DNA from: Planococcus beigongshangi
Lineage (GTDB): Bacteria; Bacillota; Bacilli; Bacillales_A; Planococcaceae
Reading direction: 5' to 3'
Assembly: GCF_016820495.1 (NCBI RefSeq)
Contig: NZ_JADHDU010000001.1
Coordinates: 558,257-622,256 of the forward strand
Length of the DNA stretch: 64,000 bases
Shown: piece by piece, positions 43,694 to 53,446 of the stretch
How the letters are laid out: every line of letters begins with the position of its first letter
Numbering within the stretch: the stretch's first letter is position 1
Notes under the pieces: model-generated
Told to the model about the DNA's origin: nothing
The model's input: the letters and a program-made list of their open reading frames with translations, nothing else
The model's database searches: none
Translations under genes and position numbers: made by a program

Positions 43694-46259
43694 ACCTTTA
43701 TGGCTGCTGCTGATCGTTCCGGTGGCGATCTATTTGCTCATGACGGGATGGAAAAGATTCCGTAAGGCAGAAGCTCTTTTCAGAACCTCTTTCATTCTCA
43801 GGCTATCGAGTATTTTTCTTCTTATTATTGCATTGGCATCTCCGGACATCCATCGGCCGATAGATGAAGAGCAGGTTATTTTCCTGTGGGATCGCTCTGC
43901 CTCCATGGCGCCAGCGGAATCCGGCATCCAGCAACTACTGGACCAGGCACTGGGCGACAGCGGCGGACATCAGGCGACAGCGGTCTATACATTTGCCGAA
44001 GATTTTCAAACATTGGTGCCGTTGGCGCCGGGAATAGAAGCTCTGCCACTGGATTCAGCCCAGGTTCAAGATGGCCATACGGATATCGCCCAGGCGCTTG
44101 AACTGGCAGCGAACAGCGGTGAAAAGAGTCTGGCCACCCGCATCGTGCTGCTGAGCGACGGCAATGAAACCCGGTCTTCGGCACTGGAAAGCCTGATGCG
44201 AGTCACTGACGAGCGGCTTAGCATCGATGTGTTTCCGGTTGAACCCCCATCAAGCAATGAAATCATCCTGACTGAATTCCAAACGCCCGCCCAGGCGATT
44301 GTGGGTGAAGAATTGAATTTTTCACTGATCATCGAAGCTGACCAACAGAGCAGCGGAGAACTGGTATTGTCTGTCAATGATACAGAAATAGACCGCATTG
44401 CAGCGGAGCTGGCGGAAGGACGGAATATTTTGTCCTATCGTTATACCGCCCAGCAAGAAGGGTTGCTGAAAATTGAGGCGGCCATAGAAGTTGCTGACGA
44501 TGGATTTTTACAGAATAACCGGCTGACGAGTTTGACGGAAGTGGAAGGGCCGCCTGAAATCCTCATTGTCAGCGAAACCGGCGAGAGTCCCATCGGCGAT
44601 TTGGCAGACACTCAAAACATCCGCATAGCAGAAAGTTCAGCCTCGACGCTGCCAAGTAATCTATCTTCCATCATTGCCTTTGATGCGATCATTTTCGATA
44701 ATGTTTCAGGTACCCAAGTCAGCGGACAGACAATGGACGTCATCGAACAGGCAGTCAAAGAGTTCGGGACGGGCTTTATGATGGTCGGGGGGGATCAAAG
44801 TTTCGGCCTCGGAGGATATTTCAAAACCCCGATTGAAAAAATCCTGCCGGTCGAGATGGAAGTGAAAGGGCAGCATGAGCTGCCATCGCTCGGCCTGGTA
44901 ATCGTCATGGACCGTTCCGGGAGCATGGCAGGGCAGAAATTGGAACTTGCGAAAGAGGCGGCGGCACGGTCGGTCGAATTATTGCGGGAAGATGATAGGG
45001 TAGGGGTCATCGCATTTGACGACCAGCCATGGGAAATCATTCCGACGCAGAAACTTGGGGATCCGCAGCAGGCGATCGACGATATTCTGACAGTCGCTCC
45101 GGGCGGCGGCACCGAAATCTATTCCTCACTCGCGGAAGCCTATAGTCAATTGGAAGATCTCGAGCTGCAGCGGAAGCATATCATCCTCCTTACGGACGGT
45201 CAATCGGGTACACGGAATGACTATACGAATCTGATAGAAGAAGGCAGCGATGATAACATTACACTCTCAACCGTGGCGATCGGCCAGGATGCGGATCGTG
45301 CATTACTCGAATCCCTTTCTGAAACCGGCAGCGGCCGTTTCTATGATGTCGTGGATGCGACGACCATCCCGGCAATCCTGTCGCGCGAAACCATCATGAT
45401 GTCACGCACCTATATCGTGGATGAGCCTTTTTATCCGGTCATCTTTGAGAGTGCCTGGAGCCCTTTATTCGAAGAAGGGGTTCCTCAGATGAACAGCTAT
45501 ATTGCGACTACTGCAAAAGACACGGCGAGAGTGGCGGCAGAAAGCGGTCAGCAGGATCCGATACTTGCCGAGTGGAATTATGGGCTCGGTAAAACGCTGG
45601 CGTTCACATCTGGCAGCGGCGCATGGAGCGGAGGGTTTCAAAGTTGGCAAAACTGGCCGGCTTTCTGGAACCGCAGCATTTCACAAATGCTCCCGTCATT
45701 TACGGAAGCCCCGTTTTCAATCAGCCGGAAAGCTCAGGGGATTTATACAATCGAAGATCCTTCCCGCTCGTCGGCTATTTTAAATGCTGCTGTGGTCAAT
45801 GACAGAGGAGAGGAACTCGAAGTTCGTACAGAGCCGACAGCACCGGGCACCATCGATATCCATCTCGTCGAAGAACCGGGGCTTGTCTTTTTCAGCGTAT
45901 CCAATGAATCCGGCGATGTTTATCAAACGGGGCTGACAATACCATACGGTGATGAATACCGCAGCAGGGCCGCTGACACGGAGCTTCTCTCATCGATCGC
46001 TGCGCGTGGAGGCGGACAAGTCCTGGAAACGCTTGAAGAGGCTTACCGGGATATTCCGTATCACAGCACGTCCATCCAGCAAATTCGGATTCCGCTCATC
46101 CTGCTTGCCATGCTGCTGTTCTTTGCGGACATTACAATTCGCAGGTTCGGCCTTAAAATGCCCGCCTTTCCGAAAAAAGAGAAGGTACGACCGGAATTCG
46201 GCGGCAGCAATGAAGGCATTGAACAGTTACTGAAAGCAAAAAGTCGGAACACAAAATAA
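43674..46259 (+). CDS. Double VWA-domain membrane protein with GATase-like segment
   Basis: 861 residues from the GTG at 43674, with GGGAGGTG seven bases upstream and inside the end of the preceding gene. Two N-terminal helices (about 8-24 and 42-57) precede a first VWA domain (DRSAS, Asp73) and beta-rich linkers. A GATase-like Rossmann segment at about 290-395 (FDAIIFDNVSG, FGTGFMMVGGDQSFGLGGY) leads into a canonical VWA domain (DRSGS, Asp413; ILLTDGQSG). More beta-rich sequence and a C-terminal helix (about 806-823) follow. It is the last gene of the operon before a terminator. The GATase-like part lacks a visible catalytic Cys nucleophile, so a structural role is likely. Confidence 0.87.
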   Translation: MELRLGEPLWLLLIVPVAIYLLMTGWKRFRKAEALFRTSFILRLSSIFLLIIALASPDIHRPIDEEQVIFLWDRSASMAPAESGIQQLLDQALGDSGGHQATAVYTFAEDFQTLVPLAPGIEALPLDSAQVQDGHTDIAQALELAANSGEKSLATRIVLLSDGNETRSSALESLMRVTDERLSIDVFPVEPPSSNEIILTEFQTPAQAIVGEELNFSLIIEADQQSSGELVLSVNDTEIDRIAAELAEGRNILSYRYTAQQEGLLKIEAAIEVADDGFLQNNRLTSLTEVEGPPEILIVSETGESPIGDLADTQNIRIAESSASTLPSNLSSIIAFDAIIFDNVSGTQVSGQTMDVIEQAVKEFGTGFMMVGGDQSFGLGGYFKTPIEKILPVEMEVKGQHELPSLGLVIVMDRSGSMAGQKLELAKEAAARSVELLREDDRVGVIAFDDQPWEIIPTQKLGDPQQAIDDILTVAPGGGTEIYSSLAEAYSQLEDLELQRKHIILLTDGQSGTRNDYTNLIEEGSDDNITLSTVAIGQDADRALLESLSETGSGRFYDVVDATTIPAILSRETIMMSRTYIVDEPFYPVIFESAWSPLFEEGVPQMNSYIATTAKDTARVAAESGQQDPILAEWNYGLGKTLAFTSGSGAWSGGFQSWQNWPAFWNRSISQMLPSFTEAPFSISRKAQGIYTIEDPSRSSAILNAAVVNDRGEELEVRTEPTAPGTIDIHLVEEPGLVFFSVSNESGDVYQTGLTIPYGDEYRSRAADTELLSSIAARGGGQVLETLEEAYRDIPYHSTSIQQIRIPLILLAMLLFFADITIRRFGLKMPAFPKKEKVRPEFGGSNEGIEQLLKAKSRNTK

Positions 46260-46286
46260 AACCTGTCCAAAGAGGACAGGTTTTTT
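46258..46286 (+). terminator. Intrinsic terminator of the MoxR/VWA/ABC operon
   Basis: AAAACCTGTCC pairs with GGACAGGTTTT across five bases, followed by T. Confidence 0.92.
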
Positions 46287-46309
46287 GTATGTTCTGCTAT
46301 TAAATGGAC

Positions 46310-47521
46310 TCAGCTTTTTACAGACGGTGCGGCTGTCCGGGTTTCCTGCAGCAATTGCTGTTTTCTGCCGGCCCATGCCGATGCGATGAAGAAACAGATC
46401 ATCAGGATGGCGGTTCCCGCGATATAAGGGAAAATTACGTTGATATCAAAGAGGATACCAGCCAAAGCAGGTCCGATCATATTCCCTAAGCTCATATACG
46501 CATTGTTCATCCCTGCGGCGTAACCCTGCTGATCTCCGGCAAGCTTCGATATCAGCGTATTGATCGCTGGGCGGAGGAGGGAAGCGGCTGTGAAGAACAC
46601 GGCTGATACGATAAGAATCGTCCAGAAGGTATTGACGAACAGGATCCCGATCGTCGCGGCAGCGGAAATGACGAGGTTCACCAGGATTACATTCATTTCC
46701 CCGAAACGTTTGAACAGCCGGTCGATGACGAAAGTCTGGATGATGACACCGACAAATCCACCGACCGTTATCAGGATGGATATCTCTTTCGGTGTAAAAT
46801 TATGTTCTTTATCAACATACAGTGCGATGGTCGACTGGAAATTGGATAAGCCGAATGCGAAGATGAACATTACGATTAGCATGACAAAATATGGCATGTA
46901 AATGGAGCGTTTCATCTGCTGGATCAGATTTTCCTTTTTATTTTGCTGTTGCTGGATGGTCGGCGGCACATCCGGTAGCACAATATAGGACATGATGGCT
47001 GCAAGAGTTGCTACGAGCGCCGCAATATAGAATGGGAATTGGAGACTGACTTCTGCCAGGAATCCTCCGAATCCGGGCCCGATCATAAAGCCGAGGGACA
47101 TGGATGCACCAAGCAGCCCCATCCCTTTGCCGCGTTCTTCATAAGTGGTGATATCGGCTACGAAAGCCATCATCGGCGGAATGAGGAAGGCTGCTCCCAG
47201 TCCGCTGAAGAACCGGGCAGCATACAGGATCCAGAGTTCACTGGCCAGGCCGAAAACAAGTTGGGAAATTCCGAAAACAACCAGGCCGAAGATGATCAGT
47301 TTCTTTCTTCCGTATTTATCGGAGAGCTGTCCTGACAATGGTGAGAACAGGAATTGAGCAAAAGCGAAAGTGGCGATCAATGTGCCGAGCACTTGGCCGG
47401 CGACACCGAATGTATCAAGATAGGCAGGCATGATCGGAATGATCAGACCGATCCCGCTCATGGCAATGAACATGTTGAACATAAGGATGTAGAGAGCGAA
47501 TTTATTTGATTTTGATGCCAT
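46310..47521 (-). CDS. Multidrug efflux MFS transporter (NorA/Bmr-like)
   Basis: 403 residues from the ATG at 47521, with GAAGGA ahead; the frame extends upstream without a better start. About 12 membrane helices. Motif A is GQLSDKYGRKKLI and motif C GASMSLGFMIGPGFGGFL, as in DHA1-type NorA, Bmr and Blt pumps. The N-terminus MFIAMSGIGLIIPIMPAYL matches that group. It should export hydrophobic cations and fluoroquinolone-like drugs by proton antiport; the actual substrate is unknown. It converges on the VWA operon terminator. Confidence 0.88.
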   Translation of the reverse strand: MASKSNKFALYILMFNMFIAMSGIGLIIPIMPAYLDTFGVAGQVLGTLIATFAFAQFLFSPLSGQLSDKYGRKKLIIFGLVVFGISQLVFGLASELWILYAARFFSGLGAAFLIPPMMAFVADITTYEERGKGMGLLGASMSLGFMIGPGFGGFLAEVSLQFPFYIAALVATLAAIMSYIVLPDVPPTIQQQQNKKENLIQQMKRSIYMPYFVMLIVMFIFAFGLSNFQSTIALYVDKEHNFTPKEISILITVGGFVGVIIQTFVIDRLFKRFGEMNVILVNLVISAAATIGILFVNTFWTILIVSAVFFTAASLLRPAINTLISKLAGDQQGYAAGMNNAYMSLGNMIGPALAGILFDINVIFPYIAGTAILMICFFIASAWAGRKQQLLQETRTAAPSVKS

Positions 47522-47615
47522 TGGGCGTCCTTCTTTCATAAGATACTTCGTGTGACTAAATTTTATCATAATGAGCTTAGTAACTATACCCCATTTCCAA
47601 TAAAAAAAACAGCCA

Positions 47616-47656
47616 AAAATGAGCCGGGCAAAAGAATCTTCCCGGCTCATTTTGCT
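47616..47656 (-). terminator. Intrinsic terminator of the pot operon
   Basis: AAAATGAGCCGGG pairs with its complement across a 12-base loop; on the minus strand T-rich sequence with an eight-T run follows. Confidence 0.82.
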
Positions 47657-47730
47657 GTTGAGATGTATCATGTGCTCCAATCATTCCGTTTCCGCTCTTC
47701 GCTTTCTGCAGAATGTTCGTATGACCTTGT

Positions 47731-48807
47731 TTATTTCTCCATATCCATTTTGAATTCCAAAAATAATTCATTGTAGATGCCGAGCATTTCAAGGCCCAGG
47801 TTTTCATAGACTTCGAGGCGTTCCCGCAGGTCTTCGGTTGGGTAGAACCGTTCATCGCCTGTCACTTCCGGGTCCATCAATTCCATTGCAGCTTCGTTTG
47901 GCGTGGAATAGCCGACATAATCAGCGTTTTGTGCCGCTACTTCAGCATCCAGCATGAAATTGATGAATTGGTGTGCCCCATCGATATTATCGGCAGTCTT
48001 TGGAATGATCATATTATCGAACCATAGGTTGGATCCTTCTTCCGGCACCGAAAAGTCGATGTCTTCATTGATCCACATCATGTCGGCTGCCTGGCCGGAC
48101 CAGGTGAGGGCGACAGCGGCTTCTTCTGCACGCATCATTTCGACGATTTCATCGCCGATGATGGCCTTGACGTTCGGTCCGATGGTTTTCAGCTTATCGG
48201 TTGCCTCACGAAGTTCGTCGGCGTCCCGTGAATTCAGGGAATAACCGAGGCTGTTGAGGCCCATCCCGATCACTTCTCTCGCAGAATCGACAAGGATCAC
48301 TTCCTGTTCCAATGTCGGATCCCAAAGGTCGTCCCAGCTTTCGAATGTCTGGCCATCGAGCAGGGTAGGATTATAAGCGATCCCGACTGTTCCCCAGAAA
48401 TAAGGGATGGAATATTCATTGCCGGGATCGAACGCCAGATCCAGGAAATAAGGGTCGATGTTTTCAAGGTTGGTGATCTGCTCCAGATCAATCGGCTGGA
48501 GAAGGTCCGTCTCCTTCATTTTTTCAATCGCATATTCAGACGGCATCGCTACATCATAGCTCGTGCCGCCCTGTTCGATTTTCGTCATCATCGCTTCATT
48601 GGAATCGAAGGTTTCATAGACGACAGTAATGCCGCTTTCTTCTTCGAATTGGCTGATCAGTTCAGGATCGATATATTCACCCCAGTTGAAGACGGTGATG
48701 GTTCCGCCGCCCCCGGCTGAAGAGGAATCTTCGAGAATGGAGACGACATACATCAATATACCTGAAGTCACGATGATCGCTAAACTAGCGCGTATAAGGT
48801 CTTTCAT
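47731..48807 (-). CDS. potD: Spermidine/putrescine ABC transporter substrate-binding protein
   Basis: 358 residues. A hydrophobic N-terminus (about 7-25) is followed by a Ser/Gly linker and the PotD fold (FNWGEYIDPELISQFEEESG, VVYETFDSNEAMMTKI, PYFWGTVGIAYNP). No Cys occurs in the N-terminal region, so it is not a lipoprotein; it is probably held by an uncleaved signal anchor. The aromatic and acidic residues typical of polyamine binding (YFWGT, WSGQAADM, NFML) are present. Last gene of the potABCD operon, one codon-length after potC. Confidence 0.93.
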   Translation of the reverse strand: MKDLIRASLAIIVTSGILMYVVSILEDSSSAGGGGTITVFNWGEYIDPELISQFEEESGITVVYETFDSNEAMMTKIEQGGTSYDVAMPSEYAIEKMKETDLLQPIDLEQITNLENIDPYFLDLAFDPGNEYSIPYFWGTVGIAYNPTLLDGQTFESWDDLWDPTLEQEVILVDSAREVIGMGLNSLGYSLNSRDADELREATDKLKTIGPNVKAIIGDEIVEMMRAEEAAVALTWSGQAADMMWINEDIDFSVPEEGSNLWFDNMIIPKTADNIDGAHQFINFMLDAEVAAQNADYVGYSTPNEAAMELMDPEVTGDERFYPTEDLRERLEVYENLGLEMLGIYNELFLEFKMDMEK

Positions 48808-48809
48808 GG

Positions 48810-49616
48810 TCAGTTGCCTCCTCCTGGTGGTCGGATGGTCATGCGCGCGCGGTTACTGAAGAAGTAATAGCCGAGCACAAGTCCGAGAGTCACTAAGAAT
48901 ATCAGTGCGGACAGGGCATTGATGGTCAAAGTGATGCCGGCCCGTGCCATCGAATAGATTTCAACGGATAAAGTCGCAAATCCGTTTCCTGTAACAAAGA
49001 ACGTGACTGCAAAATCATCCAGTGAATAAGTCAGTGCCAGGAAGAAACCTGCAAAAATACCGGGTTTGATGTATGGCAGGATGACTCTTGTCAGGATATC
49101 ACGTTTGGATGCACCGAGGTCCGTAGCGGCATCGATGAGGGAATCGCTCATTTCCATCAGCTTCGGCAATACCATGATGACGACGATCGGAATACTGAAG
49201 GCGATGTGTGAAATAAGTACGGATGCAAATCCGAGCTTGACGCCGACCATCGTGAACAGGATCAGGAAAGAGGCACCGATGATGACATCGGGACTGACGA
49301 TCAGGATTGTGTTCAGCGATAGCACGGCATTGCGCATTTTACGGTTGCGGATAAAAACGATTCCGATGGCGCCGAGCACACCGATCGCAGTTGATATAAG
49401 TGCAGACAGCAAAGCGACAATGACCGTATTCAGTACGATGATGATCAGTCGCGTATCGTTGAATACTGCTGCGTAATGTTCGAGCGTGAAGCCTTCGAAG
49501 GACGACATGGTGCCTCCGCTGTTGAATGAATAAAAAATCAGATAGAAAATCGGTGCGTAAAGGATGAGAAAGACAATGGCCAAATAGACGCGTCCCATTT
49601 TACTTAATTTTTCCAT
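48810..49616 (-). CDS. potC: Spermidine/putrescine ABC transporter permease PotC
   Basis: 268 residues from the ATG at 49616, which has AGGAGGT; six membrane helices. The binding-protein-dependent permease motif (EAA loop) reads DAATDLGASKRDILTRVILPYIKPGI. It overlaps potB by 17 bases. It forms the membrane channel with PotB for polyamine import. Confidence 0.93.
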   Translation of the reverse strand: MEKLSKMGRVYLAIVFLILYAPIFYLIFYSFNSGGTMSSFEGFTLEHYAAVFNDTRLIIIVLNTVIVALLSALISTAIGVLGAIGIVFIRNRKMRNAVLSLNTILIVSPDVIIGASFLILFTMVGVKLGFASVLISHIAFSIPIVVIMVLPKLMEMSDSLIDAATDLGASKRDILTRVILPYIKPGIFAGFFLALTYSLDDFAVTFFVTGNGFATLSVEIYSMARAGITLTINALSALIFLVTLGLVLGYYFFSNRARMTIRPPGGGN

Positions 49617-50418
49617 TGACTGTACCTCCTTTTTCACCGGTCACCATCATGATGATGATCATGAATAGGATAAGGAACACTGCAATCGTTGAACCCATGC
49701 CCCAGTTCTGGGTCACGAGGAATTGCTGTTCGATGGCAGTTCCGAGTGTAATGACTTTATTCCCCGCGATGAGTCTTGTAATGACAAACAGCGACAGGGC
49801 AGGGATGAAGACGACTTGAATCCCGGCTTTCACCCCGTTGATGGCAAGCGGGAAAATGACGCGTCTGAACGTCGTCCATGATGAAGCGCCGAGATCCCGT
49901 GAAGCATCGATCAGTGCCGGGTTGATGCGGTCAAGTGAGTTGAAAATCGGCAGCACCATGAACGGGATGAAAATATAAACCGCTACGAAGATGAAGCTGA
50001 AATCCGTGAACAGGATCTGCAGGCGTTCAGAGCCGATGGAAGCGATCAGATTATTGGCAGGTCCATATAAACCGAAGATCCCGATGAAGGCATAAGCTTT
50101 CAGCAGCAAATTGATCCATGATGGAATGATGATCAGCAGGAGCCATAATTGCTTGTTCTTTGTCTTTGTCAGCCAATAAGCTGTCGGATATGCCACTAAT
50201 AGAGATATCAGTGTAATCAGGAATGCGTACCAGAAAGAACTCAGCGTAAGCCGCAGATAAACGGAAGAGAAGAAGTTCTTATAGTTGTCAAAAGTCAGGT
50301 TGCCGGAAATGTCGAAGAATGAATAATAGACAACCAGCGCGATCGGCGAAATGACGAACAACACGATCCAAAGGTAATAAGGGATAAGATAGAAAGGATT
50401 GGTTGAGTTATTTTTCAT
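49600..50418 (-). CDS. potB: Spermidine/putrescine ABC transporter permease PotB
   Basis: 272 residues from the ATG at 50418 with GGAG nine bases ahead; it starts inside the end of potA. Six membrane helices and the EAA loop [26 protein letters not shown]. PotB-specific N-terminal start [20 protein letters not shown]. It pairs with PotC and the PotA ATPase. Confidence 0.92.
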   Translation of the reverse strand: MKNNSTNPFYLIPYYLWIVLFVISPIALVVYYSFFDISGNLTFDNYKNFFSSVYLRLTLSSFWYAFLITLISLLVAYPTAYWLTKTKNKQLWLLLIIIPSWINLLLKAYAFIGIFGLYGPANNLIASIGSERLQILFTDFSFIFVAVYIFIPFMVLPIFNSLDRINPALIDASRDLGASSWTTFRRVIFPLAINGVKAGIQVVFIPALSLFVITRLIAGNKVITLGTAIEQQFLVTQNWGMGSTIAVFLILFMIIIMMVTGEKGGTVNGKIK

Positions 50419-51514
50419 GGCCAGGTGCTCCATAAGCTTCGAGTCTGGCGTCAAATGCCTCTTCAGATTCATTCAAGCGCATGACATGGATGGCTTCCGG
50501 TTCGAAATCGAGGCCGATGCGCGATCCGACTTCAACTTTTTTCGTCGAATGGACAAGCCATTCATTGCCGACCTCATCCACTGTTGAAATTTCGTAATGG
50601 ACGCCGCGGAACAGCTGGCTGTCGACAGTGACCGTAATTTTTCCTCTTTCAAGAGGGGAGATGTGAAGATCTTCCGGACGGATGACGATTTCGACTTTCT
50701 CATTTTTATTCAATCCCTGATCGACACATTCAAATTCCTGGTTGGCGAAGCGGACGCGGTAATCATCGATCATCACGCCATCGACGATATTCGATTCTCC
50801 GATGAAATCAGCGACAAAGCGGTTGATCGGCTCGTCATAGATGTCCAAAGGTGTTCCGCTTTGCTGGATTTCCCCGGATTTCATGACGAAGATTTCGTCT
50901 GACATGGCCAGTGCCTCTTCCTGATCATGGGTGACAAAGATGAATGTCTTGCCGAGACGCTGCTGCAATTCGCGCAGTTCATACTGCATTTCCGTCCGCA
51001 ATTTCAGATCGAGTGCGGATAATGGTTCATCGAGAAGAATTACTTCAGGATCATTGACGATTGCACGTGCGATTGCCACCCGCTGGCGCTGACCGCCTGA
51101 CATTTCCGAGATATCCCGTTTTTCGTAACCGTGCAGATTGACGAATTCGAGTGCTTCCAGGACACGGCGCTCAATTTCAGCTTTTTTCAATTTTTTGATG
51201 CGCAGGCCGAATGCCACATTCTCGAATACGTTTAAATGAGGAAACAGGGCATAATCCTGAAATACCGTATTTACCTGGCGCTCGTTGGCAGGTGAATTAT
51301 TGACGATTTGCCCTTCGATGTAGATATCGCCTTTTGTCGGTTTGATAAATCCGGCGATCAAACGGAGGATCGTGGTTTTACCGCAGCCCGATGGTCCGAG
51401 CAAGGTATAGAATTTCCCGCGCTCCAACTCAAAACTGACGTTGTTCAGTACATTTCCAGCCCCTTCATAGGCTTGTGTAACATTTTCAAAACGGATGATT
51501 GAATCTCCGGACAT
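50408..51514 (-). CDS. potA: Spermidine/putrescine ABC transporter ATP-binding protein
   Basis: 368 residues. Walker [18 protein letters not shown] loop [10 protein letters not shown], signature [15 protein letters not shown], Walker [13 protein letters not shown], switch His [10 protein letters not shown], then the C-terminal TOBE/MOI-like domain. It is 16 bases downstream of the XRE-cupin regulator gene. The order regulator-potA-potB-potC-potD is the usual one in Bacillales. Confidence 0.95.
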   Translation of the reverse strand: MSGDSIIRFENVTQAYEGAGNVLNNVSFELERGKFYTLLGPSGCGKTTILRLIAGFIKPTKGDIYIEGQIVNNSPANERQVNTVFQDYALFPHLNVFENVAFGLRIKKLKKAEIERRVLEALEFVNLHGYEKRDISEMSGGQRQRVAIARAIVNDPEVILLDEPLSALDLKLRTEMQYELRELQQRLGKTFIFVTHDQEEALAMSDEIFVMKSGEIQQSGTPLDIYDEPINRFVADFIGESNIVDGVMIDDYRVRFANQEFECVDQGLNKNEKVEIVIRPEDLHISPLERGKITVTVDSQLFRGVHYEISTVDEVGNEWLVHSTKKVEVGSRIGLDFEPEAIHVMRLNESEEAFDARLEAYGAPGHEK

Positions 51515-51530
51515 TTTATTACCTCCTGAA

Positions 51531-52070
51531 TTATAAATATGAATGGGTGGCGCTGATGATCATTTCACATTTGCCTTTGCCGGCGTTATGCAATTGGTGG
51601 TGCTGGGAAGCTTCATAATAGATGGAATCCCCTGCGACCGCAATATATTCTTCTGTTCCTAGAACCAGGCGGACTTTTCCTTCCAGGACATAGATGAATG
51701 TCTCCGCCTGGGAAGGTTCGAATTGTTTATAATGACCTTCTTCGAATAAGGTGAGGTAAATCGGCTCCATTTCTTTCTTATAAGAAGTGGGGATGAGCCA
51801 GTCGATTTCATATCCGGCTTCCTCATCCGTATGGATACGGTGATCTTTGGACGAATAGATGACTTGCGGCGTCTCACCGTCTTCAAAGAATTCCTTAGGT
51901 GTCGTACCTAATACCTCCAGCAGTGTAAAAAACGTTTCCAGGGAAGGGGAGTTCATGTCCCGTTCCAGCTGTGAAATAAAACCTTTGCTCAAATCAGTGC
52001 GTTCGCCAAGCTCTTCCTGGGTCAATCCGTTCTGTAGACGGAGGCTTTTGATCTTAGCTCCGATATCCAT
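51531..52070 (-). CDS. XRE-family regulator with cupin domain (polyamine operon regulator)
   Basis: 179 residues. An N-terminal helix-turn-helix (about 5-60; [29 protein letters not shown]) is followed by a C-terminal cupin domain (about 105-178; [22 protein letters not shown] and [20 protein letters not shown]). PuuR-like regulators of this type bind polyamines or their derivatives. As the first gene of the pot operon it most likely controls that operon and itself. AAGGAGAGGAG precedes the ATG. Confidence 0.9.
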   Translation of the reverse strand: MDIGAKIKSLRLQNGLTQEELGERTDLSKGFISQLERDMNSPSLETFFTLLEVLGTTPKEFFEDGETPQVIYSSKDHRIHTDEEAGYEIDWLIPTSYKKEMEPIYLTLFEEGHYKQFEPSQAETFIYVLEGKVRLVLGTEEYIAVAGDSIYYEASQHHQLHNAGKGKCEMIISATHSYL

Positions 52071-52380
52071 ATAAAACTCCTCTCCTTGTATTTGAGGGTT
52101 CTGATTCTGTTTATCTTAAGCAAACTTCAAGTATTGAAAGTTTAGTGAAAATATACTTACAGTTTACAATCACTGTTTAGTATTATGCAATAATTCCTTT
52201 CAAAAATAAAGAAAAAATATTTAAACTAAATGGTTCATTTCTATTGCATTCTGCTGGGTGTATTTACTATCATAGAGAATGTGTAAAAAGATTATTTTAT
52301 TATAATGTAACTATTAGCCGCATTTTGGATTATCCGTCATGTGAAAAATAGCCTGTCCCACTAATTTAGGAGTGACTTTA
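52071..52380. other. Divergent intergenic region with inverted repeat, candidate pot operator
   Basis: This 310-base AT-rich region separates the minus-strand regulator/pot operon from the plus-strand Cys-rich protein gene. It holds an imperfect inverted repeat at 52122-52143 (AAACTTCAA-GTA-TTGAAAGTTT, one bulged base) about 52 bases before the regulator ATG, a position suited to autorepression. I see no other structure or gene in it. Confidence 0.4.
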
Positions 52381-52677
52381 ATGAATGACAAAATGAATTT
52401 TTTCCTGGATCCGAAAAATCGGGCAGTGCAAAAAACCACTATTATGAACTATAAACAGGACCAGCAGGGTCTTTACCTGATGGCCAATAAGAAACTGATC
52501 AATTGGATGGAAGTCCATACTTATTGCCACCATTGCCTGTCACCGTTGACATTCGATGATGAATTCGATGCGAGTTACTGTGCAGGATGCAATGAATGGC
52601 GCGAAGAGGCATGCAGCGATATCGACTGTGAATATTGCGAGAACAGACCGAAACGACCACTTGACCCCCGCCGATGA
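52381..52677 (+). CDS. Small Cys-rich, probably zinc-binding protein
   Basis: 98 residues from the ATG at 52381 (AGGAGTG ahead; a GTG nine bases earlier is in that site). Seven Cys lie in the C-terminal half: C49-x2-C52, C67-x2-C70, then C78, C83 and C86, so one zinc ribbon with C49, C52, C67 and C70 is likely and a second partial cluster follows. The N-terminal half has no recognisable domain. I do not recognise the family. The terminator hairpin overlaps its stop codon. Confidence 0.75.
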   Translation: MNDKMNFFLDPKNRAVQKTTIMNYKQDQQGLYLMANKKLINWMEVHTYCHHCLSPLTFDDEFDASYCAGCNEWREEACSDIDCEYCENRPKRPLDPRR

Positions 52678-52689
52678 GCGGGTTTTTTT
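52667..52689 (+). terminator. Intrinsic terminator of the Cys-rich protein gene
   Basis: CCCGC pairs with GCGGG across six bases that include the TGA stop codon; seven T follow. Confidence 0.8.
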
Positions 52690-52744
52690 ATTGATTGGAA
52701 GGTTATGATAAACTGTAGGTATGGCAGGAATTTGGAGGCAGGAT

Positions 52745-53404
52745 ATGAAAAAGGAATTTGTAGTGATAGGCCTTGGCCGTTTCGGAGGAAGCATCGTCCG
52801 GGAATTGATCGAACAGGACGCCGATGTAATGGCGATCGATATCGACCCGGAGCGGGTGGATGAATTTGCAACCATCGCAACTCAGGCGGTTGTTGCCGAT
52901 ACGACGGATGAAGCGGTGCTGAAATCTCTGGGCATCCGAAACTTTGAACATGTCATCGTGGCCATCGGGGATAATATCCAGGCCAGCATCCTGACGACCT
53001 TGATGCTGAAGGAAATTGGCGTCAAAAAGATAACGGTGAAAGCCCAGAATGATTACCATGCAAAAGTGCTCCACAAAATCGGAGCCGATAAAGTGGTCCA
53101 TCCTGAGCGTGACATGGGGATCCGGATCGCCCATAATATGCTTTCCAATAATGTTCTCGATTATCTGGAACTATCGGATGAACATTCGATCATGGAAGTC
53201 AAAGCGAATGAAAAACTGTCAGGATATACGCTTGTCGGTCTGGATATCCGTGCGAAATATGGCATCAATATAGTGGCCATCAAACGGGGGAAGGATATCA
53301 TCGTATCGCCGCAGGCGGATATGGAAATTGAAATCCAGGATATTCTCATCATCATCGGCTCAGACGCGGACATCAACCGTTTTGAGAAGAAGATGCTGAA
53401 TTAG
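52745..53404 (+). CDS. ktrC: Potassium channel regulatory (RCK) subunit KtrC
   Basis: 219 residues from the ATG at 52745, which has GGAGG; an upstream in-frame ATG at 52721 lacks a good site. RCK_N Rossmann fold with VIGLGRFGGSIVREL and the acidic MAIDIDPERVDEF, then RCK_C (about 135-219; DEHSIMEVKANEKLSG). KtrC gates KtrB/KtrD potassium transporters in response to nucleotides and is inhibited by c-di-AMP bound to RCK_C in relatives. Its partner is most likely KtrD at 19.5 kb. In B. subtilis it lies next to adeC and rnjA; here adeC is absent and repeats fill the gap. Confidence 0.94.
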   Translation: MKKEFVVIGLGRFGGSIVRELIEQDADVMAIDIDPERVDEFATIATQAVVADTTDEAVLKSLGIRNFEHVIVAIGDNIQASILTTLMLKEIGVKKITVKAQNDYHAKVLHKIGADKVVHPERDMGIRIAHNMLSNNVLDYLELSDEHSIMEVKANEKLSGYTLVGLDIRAKYGINIVAIKRGKDIIVSPQADMEIEIQDILIIIGSDADINRFEKKMLN

Positions 53405-53446
53405 ATTTTGGGATTTGGACTAGGTGAACTAAAGAATCGCTGTAAA

